Notes under the pieces: generated by a model
Told to the model about the DNA's origin: nothing
Databases searched by the model: none
What the model saw: the letters and a program-made list of their open reading frames with translations, nothing else
DNA from: Pedobacter sp. ASV12
GTDB lineage: Bacteria; Bacteroidota; Bacteroidia; Sphingobacteriales; Sphingobacteriaceae
Assembly (NCBI RefSeq): GCF_016429155.1
Contig: NZ_JAELUC010000031.1
Location: 1-43,955 of the forward strand
Length of the DNA stretch: 43,955 nucleotides
Reading direction: 5' to 3'
Program-made: the position numbers and the translations under genes
In this document: piece by piece, positions 25,661 to 33,272 of the stretch
How the letters are laid out: every line of letters starts with the position of its first letter
Position numbering within the stretch: position 1 is the first letter of the stretch

Positions 25661-26906
25661 CCGCTTCTTTTTTAATGTAGACTGGGTAACCATCCTCATT
25701 TATATGGCTTTGTGCATCATTGGCTGCGTAAGCATCTATGCCAGCGTTTATGACCCGGCCAGACCAATGGATTTTAGCTTTGCCACCATTTATGGCAAGC
25801 AATTGTATTTTGTGATTGCCGGTTTGGTGGTAGGCTTCTCTATCCTGTTATTTGATGCCAAGTTTTTCAGTGTATTTGCACCCATTATTTACGGGGTAAC
25901 CATGATTTTGTTGCTCGTGGTATTGGGTGTTGGCCGTAACGTTGGCGGCAATCAAGCCTGGATTCCAATCGGTTCGTTTCGTTTGCAACCTTCCGAATTT
26001 GCCAAATTTGGTACGGCTTTGCTCCTGGCACGGTATATCAGCACTTTTAACGTCAAGCTCAATTCGCTTAGGCCGATTATGATCTGCGCGGCCATTATTG
26101 TATTGCCTATGGCCCTCATCATGCTGCAACCCGATGCGGGCTCTACCCTGGTTTTCCTGTCGTTTATGTTCCCGTTGTACCGCGAAGGCCTGCCTGGCTA
26201 TTTGTTGATCATTTTTTGGGGAATGGTGTTGCTCTTTATCCTGAATCTGTTTTTAAGTCCGGCTTTGTTAATTGGCGGCATCCTGGCCTTGGGTGGCCTA
26301 TTTATCTACTACAACAGAAAGCGCCAGCAAAAAATCATCAGCATTGCCGTTATCACCTTGATATCCGTGGGTTACTTGTTTGTAGCCAAATTCTTGTTCA
26401 ACAATGTACTGCAGCCACACCAACGTGCGCGTATAGAACTTATTCTAGGTCTTAAAACCGACAATAAAGGTGTAGGCTACAATGTAATCCAATCTAAAAT
26501 TGCCATCGGCGCCGGCCAGTTTAAAGGCCGGGGCTATTTAGAGGGCACCCAAACCAAGTTTGGCTATGTACCTGCCAAAAGCACCGATTTTATTTTCTCA
26601 ACCATTGGCGAAGAATGGGGTTTTATTGGCTGCTTCGTAGTTATTGGGCTTTATGTTTTTCTTTTGCTGCGTATTATCAATATTGCCGAACGACAACGCT
26701 CTGCTTTTTCGAGGGTGTACGGCTATTGCGTGGCCTGTATTATTTTCTTCCACGTGTTTATCAATATCGGCATGGCCATCGGCATTATGCCCGTAATTGG
26801 CATTCCCTTGCCTTTTATTAGTTATGGTGGCTCTTCTTTATGGAGCTTTACCATTCTTTTGTTCATCTTCCTCAAACTCGATTCAAACCGGATGGGCTTC
26901 ATCTAG
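25644..26906 (+). CDS. mrdB: Rod shape-determining protein RodA (SEDS glycosyltransferase)
   Basis: RodA polymerises lipid II into glycan strands together with PBP2. The 420-residue polytopic protein has ten hydrophobic helices and SEDS-family motifs. They include GGNQAWIPIGSFRLQPSEFAK (which starts the conserved catalytic-side loop), LQPDAGSTLVF, KSTDFIFSTIGEEWGF and the C-terminal GIPLPFISYGGSSLW. It is the last gene of the operon. No terminator is evident in the following 173 bp. Confidence 0.96.
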   Translation: MQQQSNRFFFNVDWVTILIYMALCIIGCVSIYASVYDPARPMDFSFATIYGKQLYFVIAGLVVGFSILLFDAKFFSVFAPIIYGVTMILLLVVLGVGRNVGGNQAWIPIGSFRLQPSEFAKFGTALLLARYISTFNVKLNSLRPIMICAAIIVLPMALIMLQPDAGSTLVFLSFMFPLYREGLPGYLLIIFWGMVLLFILNLFLSPALLIGGILALGGLFIYYNRKRQQKIISIAVITLISVGYLFVAKFLFNNVLQPHQRARIELILGLKTDNKGVGYNVIQSKIAIGAGQFKGRGYLEGTQTKFGYVPAKSTDFIFSTIGEEWGFIGCFVVIGLYVFLLLRIINIAERQRSAFSRVYGYCVACIIFFHVFINIGMAIGIMPVIGIPLPFISYGGSSLWSFTILLFIFLKLDSNRMGFI

Positions 26907-26919
26907 CTTGAAGCGATTA

Positions 26920-26970
26920 GGGTTGGAAAGTTGAAGGTTGGAAGGTTGAAGGTATGAGGGTTGGATGGTT
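26920..26970 (+). repeat. GGTTGGAA/GGTTGAA tandem low-complexity repeat
   Basis: A 15-bp unit GGTTGGAARGTTGAA occurs twice in tandem (26921-26935 and 26936-26950, one mismatch), followed by decayed partial units. It sits in the convergent gap between mrdB and the acidic-protein gene. Its function is unknown. Confidence 0.7.
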
Positions 26971-27079
26971 AAGACATTAGATTTTTCATGGCGTCAAGCC
27001 AGAATCTTCCACAGGTGAAATTTTGAATCAGCCTTGCACAACGACTTGCAATAAACCAATCCACGAATAACCAATGACC

Positions 27080-28165
27080 TTAAGCCTTAAACCGCTGGTT
27101 TAGCAAGGCGTAGAACTTATCAACCGTAGCTTGTTTTTCGGCCCAGTTGTTTTTAACGGCATAGTTTTTTTGGAAAAATGCATCTGCAGCCTCGAAACTC
27201 TGCATTTTATTGGCCAGATCAATGGCTTCGGCATAGGCCAGGTTATAGCCATTAAACAAATCTTTAATATAAAGCAATTTATCGTTAAGGCTAATGGCTT
27301 GCTTCAAATCTTTAATGGCGGTTGTATTGGCGCTGGTATTGATGTTGCTTGACGCTGTCTTACCGGCCAAGATATCGTTTAAAGTAGGTTTATAGCTTGG
27401 GTCTTCAACTGGTTCAGCAGTATTGACCTTGGTTTCGGCAACCGGGGCTTCTTGAAGGTCGAGATCGGCGGCAACAATCGGAAACTCTTCTTTTGCTTCC
27501 TCCTTGTGCACCAAAAATGGCTCTGGCCCAATTTCGTCTTCTTCCTCGTTGGCCGGCTCTTCTTCAGTTTCTGTCAATTCTATTGCTTGTGCCTCTGCAG
27601 CTGCCTGCTGGCTCAGCTTTTTCTTTTGGGCCAGGATGCGTTCTTCTTCCTCGCTTAATGGTCGGTCGAAAATCTCGTCTACGCTTTTCTCCTCAAAATC
27701 GAACTGCTCATGCTCGGCGTGGTCGTTAAGGATAAACTCAAAAGTTGAGGGTTCGTTGTCCAGTTTAAAAATTTCTTTTTCTATGGTTTCGAGCTTAGGC
27801 TCAGGGGCTGGCTCAACTTCTTCTTCTTCCGGCTCGGCCACAGGGGCTTCGGCGATTTCCTCGGCAAAAGCTACGGCCTCTATTTGCTGCGCTTCCTGCA
27901 CATCGTTACCAATGGCCAGTTCTTCGCTTTGAGGTGTTTCAACAACTGTTTCGTTGGCCGGTGGGATAGCCAAAGGTGTTTGCGGCGCCTGGTTTATTTT
28001 TTTGATGATCTGCACATGATCGGCTAAGAAATTGGCATTGGCATGGAAAAGCTCGAGCTCTAACTCATTGAGCTGTTGCGGGTTTTGAGCCAAAAACTGA
28101 TACTGATCGTTTAGCTCGTTTAGTATCAGTCCTAATTTCTTGAAAAGATCTTCCTGCTTCATCAT
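27080..28165 (-). CDS. Acidic protein of unknown function with a C-terminal helical domain
   Basis: The 361-residue protein has an N-terminal helical region (about 1-60), then about 190 residues very rich in Glu, Ala and Pro and probably disordered. A conserved-looking helical domain (about 255-361) follows, with PTLNDILAGK, DLKQAISLNDKLLYIKDLFNG and WAEKQATVDKFYALLNQRF read in parts. There is no signal peptide or membrane helix. The start may be either of two adjacent ATG codons. It is transcribed divergently from tdk. The family is typical of the Bacteroidetes, but no function can be named. Confidence 0.78.
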   Translation of the reverse strand: MMKQEDLFKKLGLILNELNDQYQFLAQNPQQLNELELELFHANANFLADHVQIIKKINQAPQTPLAIPPANETVVETPQSEELAIGNDVQEAQQIEAVAFAEEIAEAPVAEPEEEEVEPAPEPKLETIEKEIFKLDNEPSTFEFILNDHAEHEQFDFEEKSVDEIFDRPLSEEEERILAQKKKLSQQAAAEAQAIELTETEEEPANEEEDEIGPEPFLVHKEEAKEEFPIVAADLDLQEAPVAETKVNTAEPVEDPSYKPTLNDILAGKTASSNINTSANTTAIKDLKQAISLNDKLLYIKDLFNGYNLAYAEAIDLANKMQSFEAADAFFQKNYAVKNNWAEKQATVDKFYALLNQRFKA

Positions 28166-28233
28166 AGCTTTTTAACGAAAAATTGAAGGTTTTATGTTAG
28201 TAAATGACAATCAAAAGTACTATAAAATTCTTT

Positions 28234-28241
28234 TATATTTG
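28234..28241 (+). promoter_or_regulatory. -7 element of tdk
   Basis: TATATTTG matches TAnnTTTG exactly and would start transcription near 28248, just upstream of the ATG at 28260. Because it lies inside the longer possible reading frame, it supports the shorter tdk start. Confidence 0.5.
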
Positions 28242-28259
28242 GCTAAAATACCTTTACAA

Positions 28260-28835
28260 ATGTTATTCAGCGAGCAGAATTTTAGAAGAGGCGAATTTAG
28301 CGGGAGCATCGAAGTAATTTGCGGTTCCATGTTTTCGGGAAAGACGGAAGAATTGATCAGGAGATTGAAACGCGCACAAATTGCCAAGCTGAACGTAGAG
28401 ATATTTAAACCCAAAACCGATACCCGATACGATGAAACTGCCGTGGTTTCGCACGATTTGAATTCGATTCCTTCTACTCCTGTCGACAGCTCTTCGGCTA
28501 TTCTGCTCTTGGGTACCAACACGCAAGTGGTTGGGATTGACGAGGCACAGTTTTTTGACGACGAGTTGCCCGAAGTTTGCAACAAACTCGCGCTAAAAGG
28601 TATCAGGGTGGTCATTGCAGGTTTAGATATGGATTTTTTGGGCAAGCCTTTTGGCCCCATGCCAGCGCTCATGGCCATTGCCGAACATGTTACCAAAGTA
28701 AACGCCGTGTGCATGCAATGTGGCAGTCCGGCGGTATATTCTTACCGTACCGTGGCCAGCGAAGCCAAAGTGCTGTTGGGCGAAAAAGAAAGCTACGAGC
28801 CCCGTTGCCGGGCCTGCTACCATGCTTTAGGCTAA
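28260..28835 (+). CDS. tdk: Thymidine kinase
   Basis: Type II thymidine kinase phosphorylates thymidine in the salvage pathway. From the ATG at 28260 the protein is 191 residues, the normal family length, beginning MLFSEQNF. A frame extending to 28194 exists but would place the promoter inside the gene. Motifs are the P-loop [14 protein letters not shown], the DEAQFF Walker [13 protein letters not shown], and the zinc-ribbon cysteines CMQCG and CRAC. Confidence 0.95.
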   Translation: MLFSEQNFRRGEFSGSIEVICGSMFSGKTEELIRRLKRAQIAKLNVEIFKPKTDTRYDETAVVSHDLNSIPSTPVDSSSAILLLGTNTQVVGIDEAQFFDDELPEVCNKLALKGIRVVIAGLDMDFLGKPFGPMPALMAIAEHVTKVNAVCMQCGSPAVYSYRTVASEAKVLLGEKESYEPRCRACYHALG

Positions 28836-28837
28836 GA

Positions 28838-28917
28838 GATGTACGATTTTATATTGACGATTTTAGATTTAAATGATCTTGAATCAAATTATCAATCGTA
28901 ATTCGTAATTGTCAATC
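28838..28917 (+). repeat. Non-coding relative of the four-helix-bundle flanking repeats
   Basis: ACGATTTTAGATT (28857-28869) is shared with the left arm near mreB, and AATTGTCAATC near 28907 resembles the right arm. Other words (TCAATCGTAATTCGTAATTGTC) are short inverted or direct copies. Only about 40 bp separate the arms and no ORF is present, so it looks like an empty or miniature version. Confidence 0.5.
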
Positions 28918-28937
28918 AAGCTGTCGTCTTTGCACCT

Positions 28938-28945
28938 TAAATTTG
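28938..28945 (+). promoter_or_regulatory. Possible -7 element of the VOC-family gene
   Basis: TAAATTTG fits TAnnTTTG, 71 bp upstream of the start codon. There is no -33 at standard spacing. Confidence 0.3.
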
Positions 28946-29016
28946 TCTCATACTGCCTGCCTTTCTTATCCAAGATTTTTTGAACTTTAGGCATTGAAAC
29001 TTAAAACAGAAAAATC

Positions 29017-29430
29017 ATGACCAAAGAAATATGGCTGAACCTGCCCGTTAACAACATTAAACGTTCGGTGGCTTTTTTTACCCAAATTGGATTTACGCTT
29101 AACCAGAACCAGCCAGTTACCGAAAACATGGCTTCTCTGCTTGTTGGCGACAAGAAATTCGTTATCATGCTGTTTACCAAAGAGCTATTCGAAGGTTTTT
29201 GTAACGATCGTACCGCCGATCCTAAAAACGGAACCGAGGTACTTTTTTCTATCGATGCCGAAAGCCGTGATGAAGTTGATTCGCTCTTGCAAAAAGCCGA
29301 AGATGCCGGGGGAAGCATTTATGCCAAAGGTGGCGAAAAAGACGGCTGGATGTACGGTGGCGGATTTATTGATCCCGATGGGCACCGCTGGAGCGTATTG
29401 TACATGGATTTTAGCAAACTGCCAAGATAG
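29017..29430 (+). CDS. VOC (glyoxalase/PhnB-like) family protein
   Basis: This 137-residue cytosolic protein carries the vicinal-oxygen-chelate fold as two beta-alpha-beta modules. The first starts with IWLNLPVNNIKRSVAFF, and the second ends with GGFIDPDGHRWSVLYMD. Members are glyoxalases, dioxygenases or antibiotic-binding proteins, and the PhnB-like subgroup often lacks a full metal site. The substrate cannot be assigned. A SRPBCC protein is encoded 180 bp downstream in the same direction, a frequent pairing in small detoxification or uncharacterised sets. Confidence 0.85.
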   Translation: MTKEIWLNLPVNNIKRSVAFFTQIGFTLNQNQPVTENMASLLVGDKKFVIMLFTKELFEGFCNDRTADPKNGTEVLFSIDAESRDEVDSLLQKAEDAGGSIYAKGGEKDGWMYGGGFIDPDGHRWSVLYMDFSKLPR

Positions 29431-29547
29431 CTCGCCGTACAACGTTTAATCCCTTAAGAAGTTAAGGGGGCGCTTTGAACCAGCAAAACAGGTTTACTTG
29501 TAACCCAACTCGGCGATCCTTTACGATTCACCACAGCTAACTTCCCA

Positions 29548-29589
29548 ATCTCACATCTCAAATCTCATATCTCACGTCTCATATCTCAA
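29548..29589 (+). repeat. Heptamer tandem repeat ATCTCAN x6
   Basis: ATCTCA begins at 29548, 29555, 29562, 29569 and 29583, with GTCTCA at 29576, giving an exact 7-bp period over six units. It ends 21 bp before the SRPBCC start codon, so it probably lies in that gene's leader or promoter. Confidence 0.85.
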
Positions 29590-29610
29590 GCCTCACCAAA
29601 ACCTACAATC

Positions 29611-30057
29611 ATGGAAAAGATGAAATTTAATGTCGAAATTAATGCTCCCGCCTCAAAAGTCTGGAACGTACTTTGGGACTCAGCCAGCTATCCGCTTTGG
29701 ACCGCTGTCTTTGCCGAAGGCTCACGCGCCGAAACCGATTGGCAAAAAGGCAGCAAAGTCTTGTTTGTTGACAACAGCAACCGTGGCATGGTTTCGCGCA
29801 TTGTGGACAATATACCCAACCAATTCCTATCTATCGAACACCTGGGCGGTTATGACAACGGTGTAGAAGACTATGAAAGCGAGCAGATCAAACAATGGGC
29901 CGGTGCGCAAGAAAACTATACGCTTAAAGAAACCAATGGTGCCACAAACCTGCTCATTGAAATGGATTTAAGCGGTGTTGACGCAAAAATGATCGAATAT
30001 TTTGAAAACACCTGGCCAAAAGCCCTTCAAAAAGTAAAACAGCTGGCAGAGCAATAA
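29611..30057 (+). CDS. SRPBCC (START-like/AHSA1) domain protein
   Basis: The 148-residue protein has the START-like lipid or ligand-binding fold. A first strand MKFNVEINAPASKVWNVLWD is followed by the WTAVF loop, antiparallel strands and a long C-terminal helix (MIEYFENTWPKALQKVKQLAEQ, read in parts). The Asn-Ala-Pro-Ala-x-x-Val-Trp entry is typical of AHSA1/polyketide-cyclase relatives. It binds a hydrophobic ligand or acts as a co-chaperone, and which is unknown. Confidence 0.87.
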   Translation: MEKMKFNVEINAPASKVWNVLWDSASYPLWTAVFAEGSRAETDWQKGSKVLFVDNSNRGMVSRIVDNIPNQFLSIEHLGGYDNGVEDYESEQIKQWAGAQENYTLKETNGATNLLIEMDLSGVDAKMIEYFENTWPKALQKVKQLAEQ

Positions 30058-30074
30058 ACTGCCAGCTTAAACTC

Positions 30075-31346
30075 TTATCGGTTATAGGGCCTTTCGTTAA
30101 TCCAGTTCAATTTGCGTTCGGTAAGCTCGAATCTCATTTTCTTCAGCGTAATTTCTACGGAATCGCCAAACAAAACACCTTTTAGCCATAGTTTGTTAGA
30201 ATCGGGCAAACGATAATCCAGCGTACTCGGAGAAGTCATCTCCTTCGAAGTGCTGAATATCATTTTCCTTTTAGCCGTATCGATGCGCGCGAAGGGATAG
30301 CTGTATTCGCCATTGGGCATTTTAATGGCAGCCTCACCAGGGCGCTCCAACAGCAACATCTTCCAACGGTCTGCCCTTTCTGTTTCTTTTGGAATGGTTT
30401 GTCCGTTTTTTACAAAAGTTTCCACTTCATAGGCACCATACAGCAAAGATTTAGGTGCATCCCTTCCGTACACCGGTCTTAACGATACCACTTCCCAAAC
30501 GCTACCGAACACTACGAAAGCAATCAAAAGGTATTTCAGGGTATATTTTGCTATGTTTTTCCATTTTTTTGCAACCACCGGCGAAGCTAGGGTTCTCAGC
30601 GTAGTTCCATGCCCCCTCACAAAAAAATTAAACAAACGCACAAAATTCGGCGCCAACAAAAAAAGACACATCACCACCAAAGCGGTCGAAATGATCTTAA
30701 CCGGTACATCATAAAAATAGTTTACCGCCATCACGTTGACCGTAGTCATGAGCGAAATAATGGCACCTAAGGTAACCGTCTTCCTAAAAAACAGCAAACC
30801 TGCCGAGACTTCGGCTACTCCCATAAAAAGATTATAACCTTTAGAAAAACCAAGGAAAGTCCAGGCCAGGCCCATAGGCGAAGATTCGCCATACGTAGTA
30901 ATCAAACGAAACAGATTTGGTGCCGGGAACTGCAGCTGGACAACCTTTACCATGCCGTAATTAATGAGCATGATGCCCACATAAAACCGAACGGCTACGC
31001 TGAGCCAATAGAACAAGCGGTTGTAGTTTGTGCGGCTCCGATCCAGTATACTCCAAACAATCGTTCCAACAGCGGCCACAACAGCCACGCAGAGCAAAAC
31101 CACATAATCGTACGTGGTATCGCCACTGCCATTAGTAAATTCTGTAATCGGATAAGGAAGTTTGAGCCAGGCCTTGCCCAGCCAGGGAATAAAAACATGC
31201 AATAGCGATAAGGGATATTTCATGATTGCATAGAACATGGGCAAGGTTCCATTGTTAAAGAAAACCATGAACAGGCCAAGCAACAGGAAAGCGAATCTAA
31301 AAACCAGCTTTTCCGAGGTGGACCATTTTTGCAGGGTATTTTCCAT
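30075..31346 (-). CDS. DoxX-like integral membrane protein
   Basis: The 423-residue protein has about eight hydrophobic helices in the first 300 residues and a soluble beta-rich C-terminal domain (about 305-423) with YEVETFVKNGQTIP and MIFSTSKEMTSPSTLDY. The membrane part resembles DoxX/DoxD-type proteins (VRFYVGIMLINYGMVKV and FMGVAEVSAGLLFF). Such proteins are linked to quinone or thiol redox chemistry in some organisms, but here the role is unknown. It converges on the SRPBCC gene and diverges from the hypothetical gene at 31501. Confidence 0.75.
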   Translation of the reverse strand: MENTLQKWSTSEKLVFRFAFLLLGLFMVFFNNGTLPMFYAIMKYPLSLLHVFIPWLGKAWLKLPYPITEFTNGSGDTTYDYVVLLCVAVVAAVGTIVWSILDRSRTNYNRLFYWLSVAVRFYVGIMLINYGMVKVVQLQFPAPNLFRLITTYGESSPMGLAWTFLGFSKGYNLFMGVAEVSAGLLFFRKTVTLGAIISLMTTVNVMAVNYFYDVPVKIISTALVVMCLFLLAPNFVRLFNFFVRGHGTTLRTLASPVVAKKWKNIAKYTLKYLLIAFVVFGSVWEVVSLRPVYGRDAPKSLLYGAYEVETFVKNGQTIPKETERADRWKMLLLERPGEAAIKMPNGEYSYPFARIDTAKRKMIFSTSKEMTSPSTLDYRLPDSNKLWLKGVLFGDSVEITLKKMRFELTERKLNWINERPYNR

Positions 31347-31438
31347 AAATATTTGGTTGATAAGCTAAAGAAACCGATTTTATTTCAAAAATCGAATAGC
31401 CGACCAGAGAAAATTCAGTGCTGAATTTATTTTGTATT

Positions 31439-31474
31439 TTTATTTGGAATAAATCCAAATAAACGTCATTTTTG
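31439..31474 (+). promoter_or_regulatory. Promoter with overlapping inverted repeat
   Basis: TTTG at 31443-31446 and CATTTTTG at 31467-31474 are spaced by 20 bp, a near-consensus promoter for the gene at 31501. The -33 lies in the left arm of a perfect 9-bp inverted repeat, TTTATTTGG (31439-31447) and CCAAATAAA (31455-31463), which could be an operator. Confidence 0.45.
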
Positions 31475-31500
31475 TAGCTGTTAATTGAGCAGGCCAACAA

Positions 31501-31866
31501 ATGCAGGAAACATTGTCAATCCCTTCCATCAAATTTGCCGAAGTATTTAGTACTGCCGAAGGTGCTATCTATCAATCCGACAGCGAAAATTGCTGGTACA
31601 TTGATTTTGCAGGCAAAATGGCCCGTTTCGACTACCGCAACCTCTTGAAGCTCAAAAAAGCAGTTTACCAAATCGATATTGAAGGTCTTTTGCTCAACAG
31701 TGATAAAACTGCCGATGTGGAAATCCTCTTTATCTGTGCCTGCGATCATTGCTATGTGCTCTCGCTGCTGCAGATCATCAAACTGAAAGAACTGCTGCAA
31801 GGCACCTTTACCATGCTCGAACTGAACCATATCATTTACGACCGGCTGCACCGACTGGCCTGTTGA
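31501..31866 (+). CDS. Conserved-looking small cytosolic protein, function unknown
   Basis: This 121-residue protein has no signal peptide or membrane helix. Mixed alpha/beta character includes NCWYIDFAGKMARFDYRNLLKLKKAVYQID (in parts). It contains four Cys, among them CACDHC, which could bind metal. The family is not recognised. It lies 97 bp upstream of ferritin on the same strand and may be co-expressed, although ferritin has its own promoter. Confidence 0.65.
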   Translation: MQETLSIPSIKFAEVFSTAEGAIYQSDSENCWYIDFAGKMARFDYRNLLKLKKAVYQIDIEGLLLNSDKTADVEILFICACDHCYVLSLLQIIKLKELLQGTFTMLELNHIIYDRLHRLAC

Positions 31867-31905
31867 TGATTGGACTTAGAATCTTTCCATATTGCCTTTA
31901 AATTC

Positions 31906-31934
31906 TTTGCGCCAACATATTAGCGCTATTTTTG
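31906..31934 (+). promoter_or_regulatory. Ferritin promoter
   Basis: TTTG (31906-31909) and TATTTTTG (31927-31934) are separated by 17 bp, within the Bacteroidetes consensus. It lies 29 bp before the first ferritin start codon. No Fur box is obvious. Confidence 0.6.
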
Positions 31935-31963
31935 TTATATAGTTTTACCCAAAGACAAAGATC

Positions 31964-32494
31964 ATGAAAGACATTATGCGTGTAAAATGTTTGCTTTCTG
32001 CCGATATAGAAATGCTCATTAACCAACAGATCAAAAAAGAAGCCCACTCTTCGGCCATTTACCTTTCAATGGCTTCATGGTGCAACCAAAACGGCTATGA
32101 TTTTTCATCGGATTATTTCTTTAAACAAGCCGAAGAAGAAAGACAGCACCAGTTGAAATTTTTTAAATATGTACTGGATATGGGCGGCAATGCGGTTTCG
32201 CCGGAAATTACCAATGTAAAAGGCGAATACAACTCGTTCCGCGAGGTTTTTGAAGAAGCTTTGGACCAAGAGATCGCGATTACCCAATCCATCAAAAACA
32301 TTGCGGCCCGATGCCACAAGGAGCAGGACTATGTAACCTTAGAGTTCTTGAACTGGTTCTTCAGAGAGCAGCGAGAAGAAGAATATAAAGCGCGTCGTGC
32401 CCTCGAACTATTTGATGTAATCGGCGAAGAAGGCACCGGCAGATGGCAGATAGATAAACATGTAGGCCAAATCAGCTACGACAGCGAAGCCTAG
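31964..32494 (+). CDS. ftnA: Ferritin
   Basis: Ferritin forms a 24-subunit shell that oxidises and stores iron. The 176-residue protein has the four-helix ferritin core with ferroxidase ligands in INQQIKKEAHSSAIYLSMASW (Glu), AEEERQHQLKFF (Glu-x-x-His) and FREQREEE (Glu). A second Met at codon 5 (MRVKCLLSADIEMLIN) is an alternative start nearer the family norm. A strong terminator follows. Confidence 0.95.
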   Translation: MKDIMRVKCLLSADIEMLINQQIKKEAHSSAIYLSMASWCNQNGYDFSSDYFFKQAEEERQHQLKFFKYVLDMGGNAVSPEITNVKGEYNSFREVFEEALDQEIAITQSIKNIAARCHKEQDYVTLEFLNWFFREQREEEYKARRALELFDVIGEEGTGRWQIDKHVGQISYDSEA

Positions 32495-32514
32495 GCTACG
32501 TTGATTGAACCAAT

Positions 32515-32549
32515 AAAAGGCATGTATTGAAACAATATGTGCCTTTTTT
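32515..32549 (+). terminator. Ferritin terminator
   Basis: A 15-bp stem with two G-U pairs (32515-32529 with 32533-32547), loop AAA and a T6 tract lies 20 bp after the ferritin stop. Confidence 0.92.
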
Positions 32550-32578
32550 GTTTTATATTGATGAAGAAATGAAAAGCC

Positions 32579-32698
32579 ATGTCTAAAAAAGACAAAAAGA
32601 AGAAAAAAGACAAGCACAAATCAAAAGACAAGAAGAAAAAAGAGTGCTGCGAAAAGTACCTCCGGGGCAAGAGGTGCAAGAATTGTCCTATGGAATGA
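32579..32698 (+). CDS. Tiny Lys-rich protein with a four-cysteine tail
   Basis: This 39-residue ORF begins with ATG at 32579. The first 22 residues are almost only Lys, Asp and Ser (MSKKDKKKKKDKHKSKDKKK). The tail ECCEKYLRGKRCKNCPME has Cys-Cys-x8-Cys-x2-Cys, a plausible zinc or iron-sulfur site. It starts 30 bp after the ferritin terminator and ends with TGA. Lys-rich tails of this sort suggest nucleic-acid or acidic-partner binding. I recall similar short proteins in the Bacteroidetes but cannot name the family. Confidence 0.6.
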   Translation: MSKKDKKKKKDKHKSKDKKKKECCEKYLRGKRCKNCPME

Positions 32699-33044
32699 GG
32701 CTATTTCCTTCTGCTCAGTCCAGTTTAGCTGCGCTGGCAGTTCCGGGTTTGAACACGCTAAACGCCGCCCTATGCTCATCCAGTCAGTTGTGTTGTTCAG
32801 AACTATGCCAAAACCCATCACCACTCCTTTAAAAACTATCTCCTCATCAAAGGGCAGCCGCTTTCCTGAAGTTTTTCTTATTGCTCTCATCTCCGCCAAT
32901 TAGAAATCATCTTCTTATCTTCTCTTCGGTAAAGCTCATGCTTCCTTCAAACTGCCTACCAAAGATATACCGGTATTTCGAATAACCTTGCGTCTTTATC
33001 TTTTGTGGATTGCGAAAAATCCTGAATGCCGTCGCGTTCGAAGT
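32621..33044 (-). pseudogene. Possible decayed gene fragments between ferritin and the L,D-transpeptidase
   Basis: The 574-bp gap 32699-33272 has no clear gene. On the minus strand two open stretches read like protein. One is 33044-32907, with no start codon, ending GRQFEGSMSFTEEKIRR. The other runs from ATG 32890 down to 32621 (starting MRAIRKTSGKRLPFDEE) and overlaps the Lys/Cys-rich gene on the other strand. They may be remnants of one gene split by frameshifts, or chance frames. The right part of the gap carries two Fnr-like sites. Confidence 0.2.
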
Positions 33045-33093
33045 TTACCAAGTTATATGCGCTTCCAAGGCAGCACCAATTTGGCTCAAAAAA

Positions 33094-33105
33094 TGATCAA
33101 TATCA
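33094..33105. promoter_or_regulatory. Fnr/Crp-like operator (distal), TGAT-N4-ATCA
   Basis: TGATCAATATCA is a perfect TGAT-N4-ATCA dyad, the core of Fnr-type sites, 168 bp upstream of the L,D-transpeptidase start. A second site lies 118 bp closer. Confidence 0.4.
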
Positions 33106-33211
33106 CTTTTTGACCTGCAACAAATTTCACGATTCGGCCAATTAGCCCTAAAACGGGCAATAAACGCATTTTAACGCCAAAAGCAACATGGCTTATAATC
33201 ATTATTGAAAG

Positions 33212-33223
33212 TGATGGTAATCA
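33212..33223. promoter_or_regulatory. Fnr/Crp-like operator (proximal), TGAT-N4-ATCA
   Basis: TGATGGTAATCA, a perfect core dyad, lies 49 bp before the start codon of the first gene in the plus arm of the stress island. If it is centred at -41.5, transcription would start near 33259. Confidence 0.45.
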
Positions 33224-33272
33224 GCATTTTAAAAACCAGATTTACAGAACTTTACTTCATAAATCAAACGGC

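Noticed and set aside
27504..27932. 142-residue Ser-rich plus-strand ORF
   Set aside because: It is the antisense reading of the Glu/Ala-rich segment of the acidic protein, and the Ser/Leu bias is a by-product.
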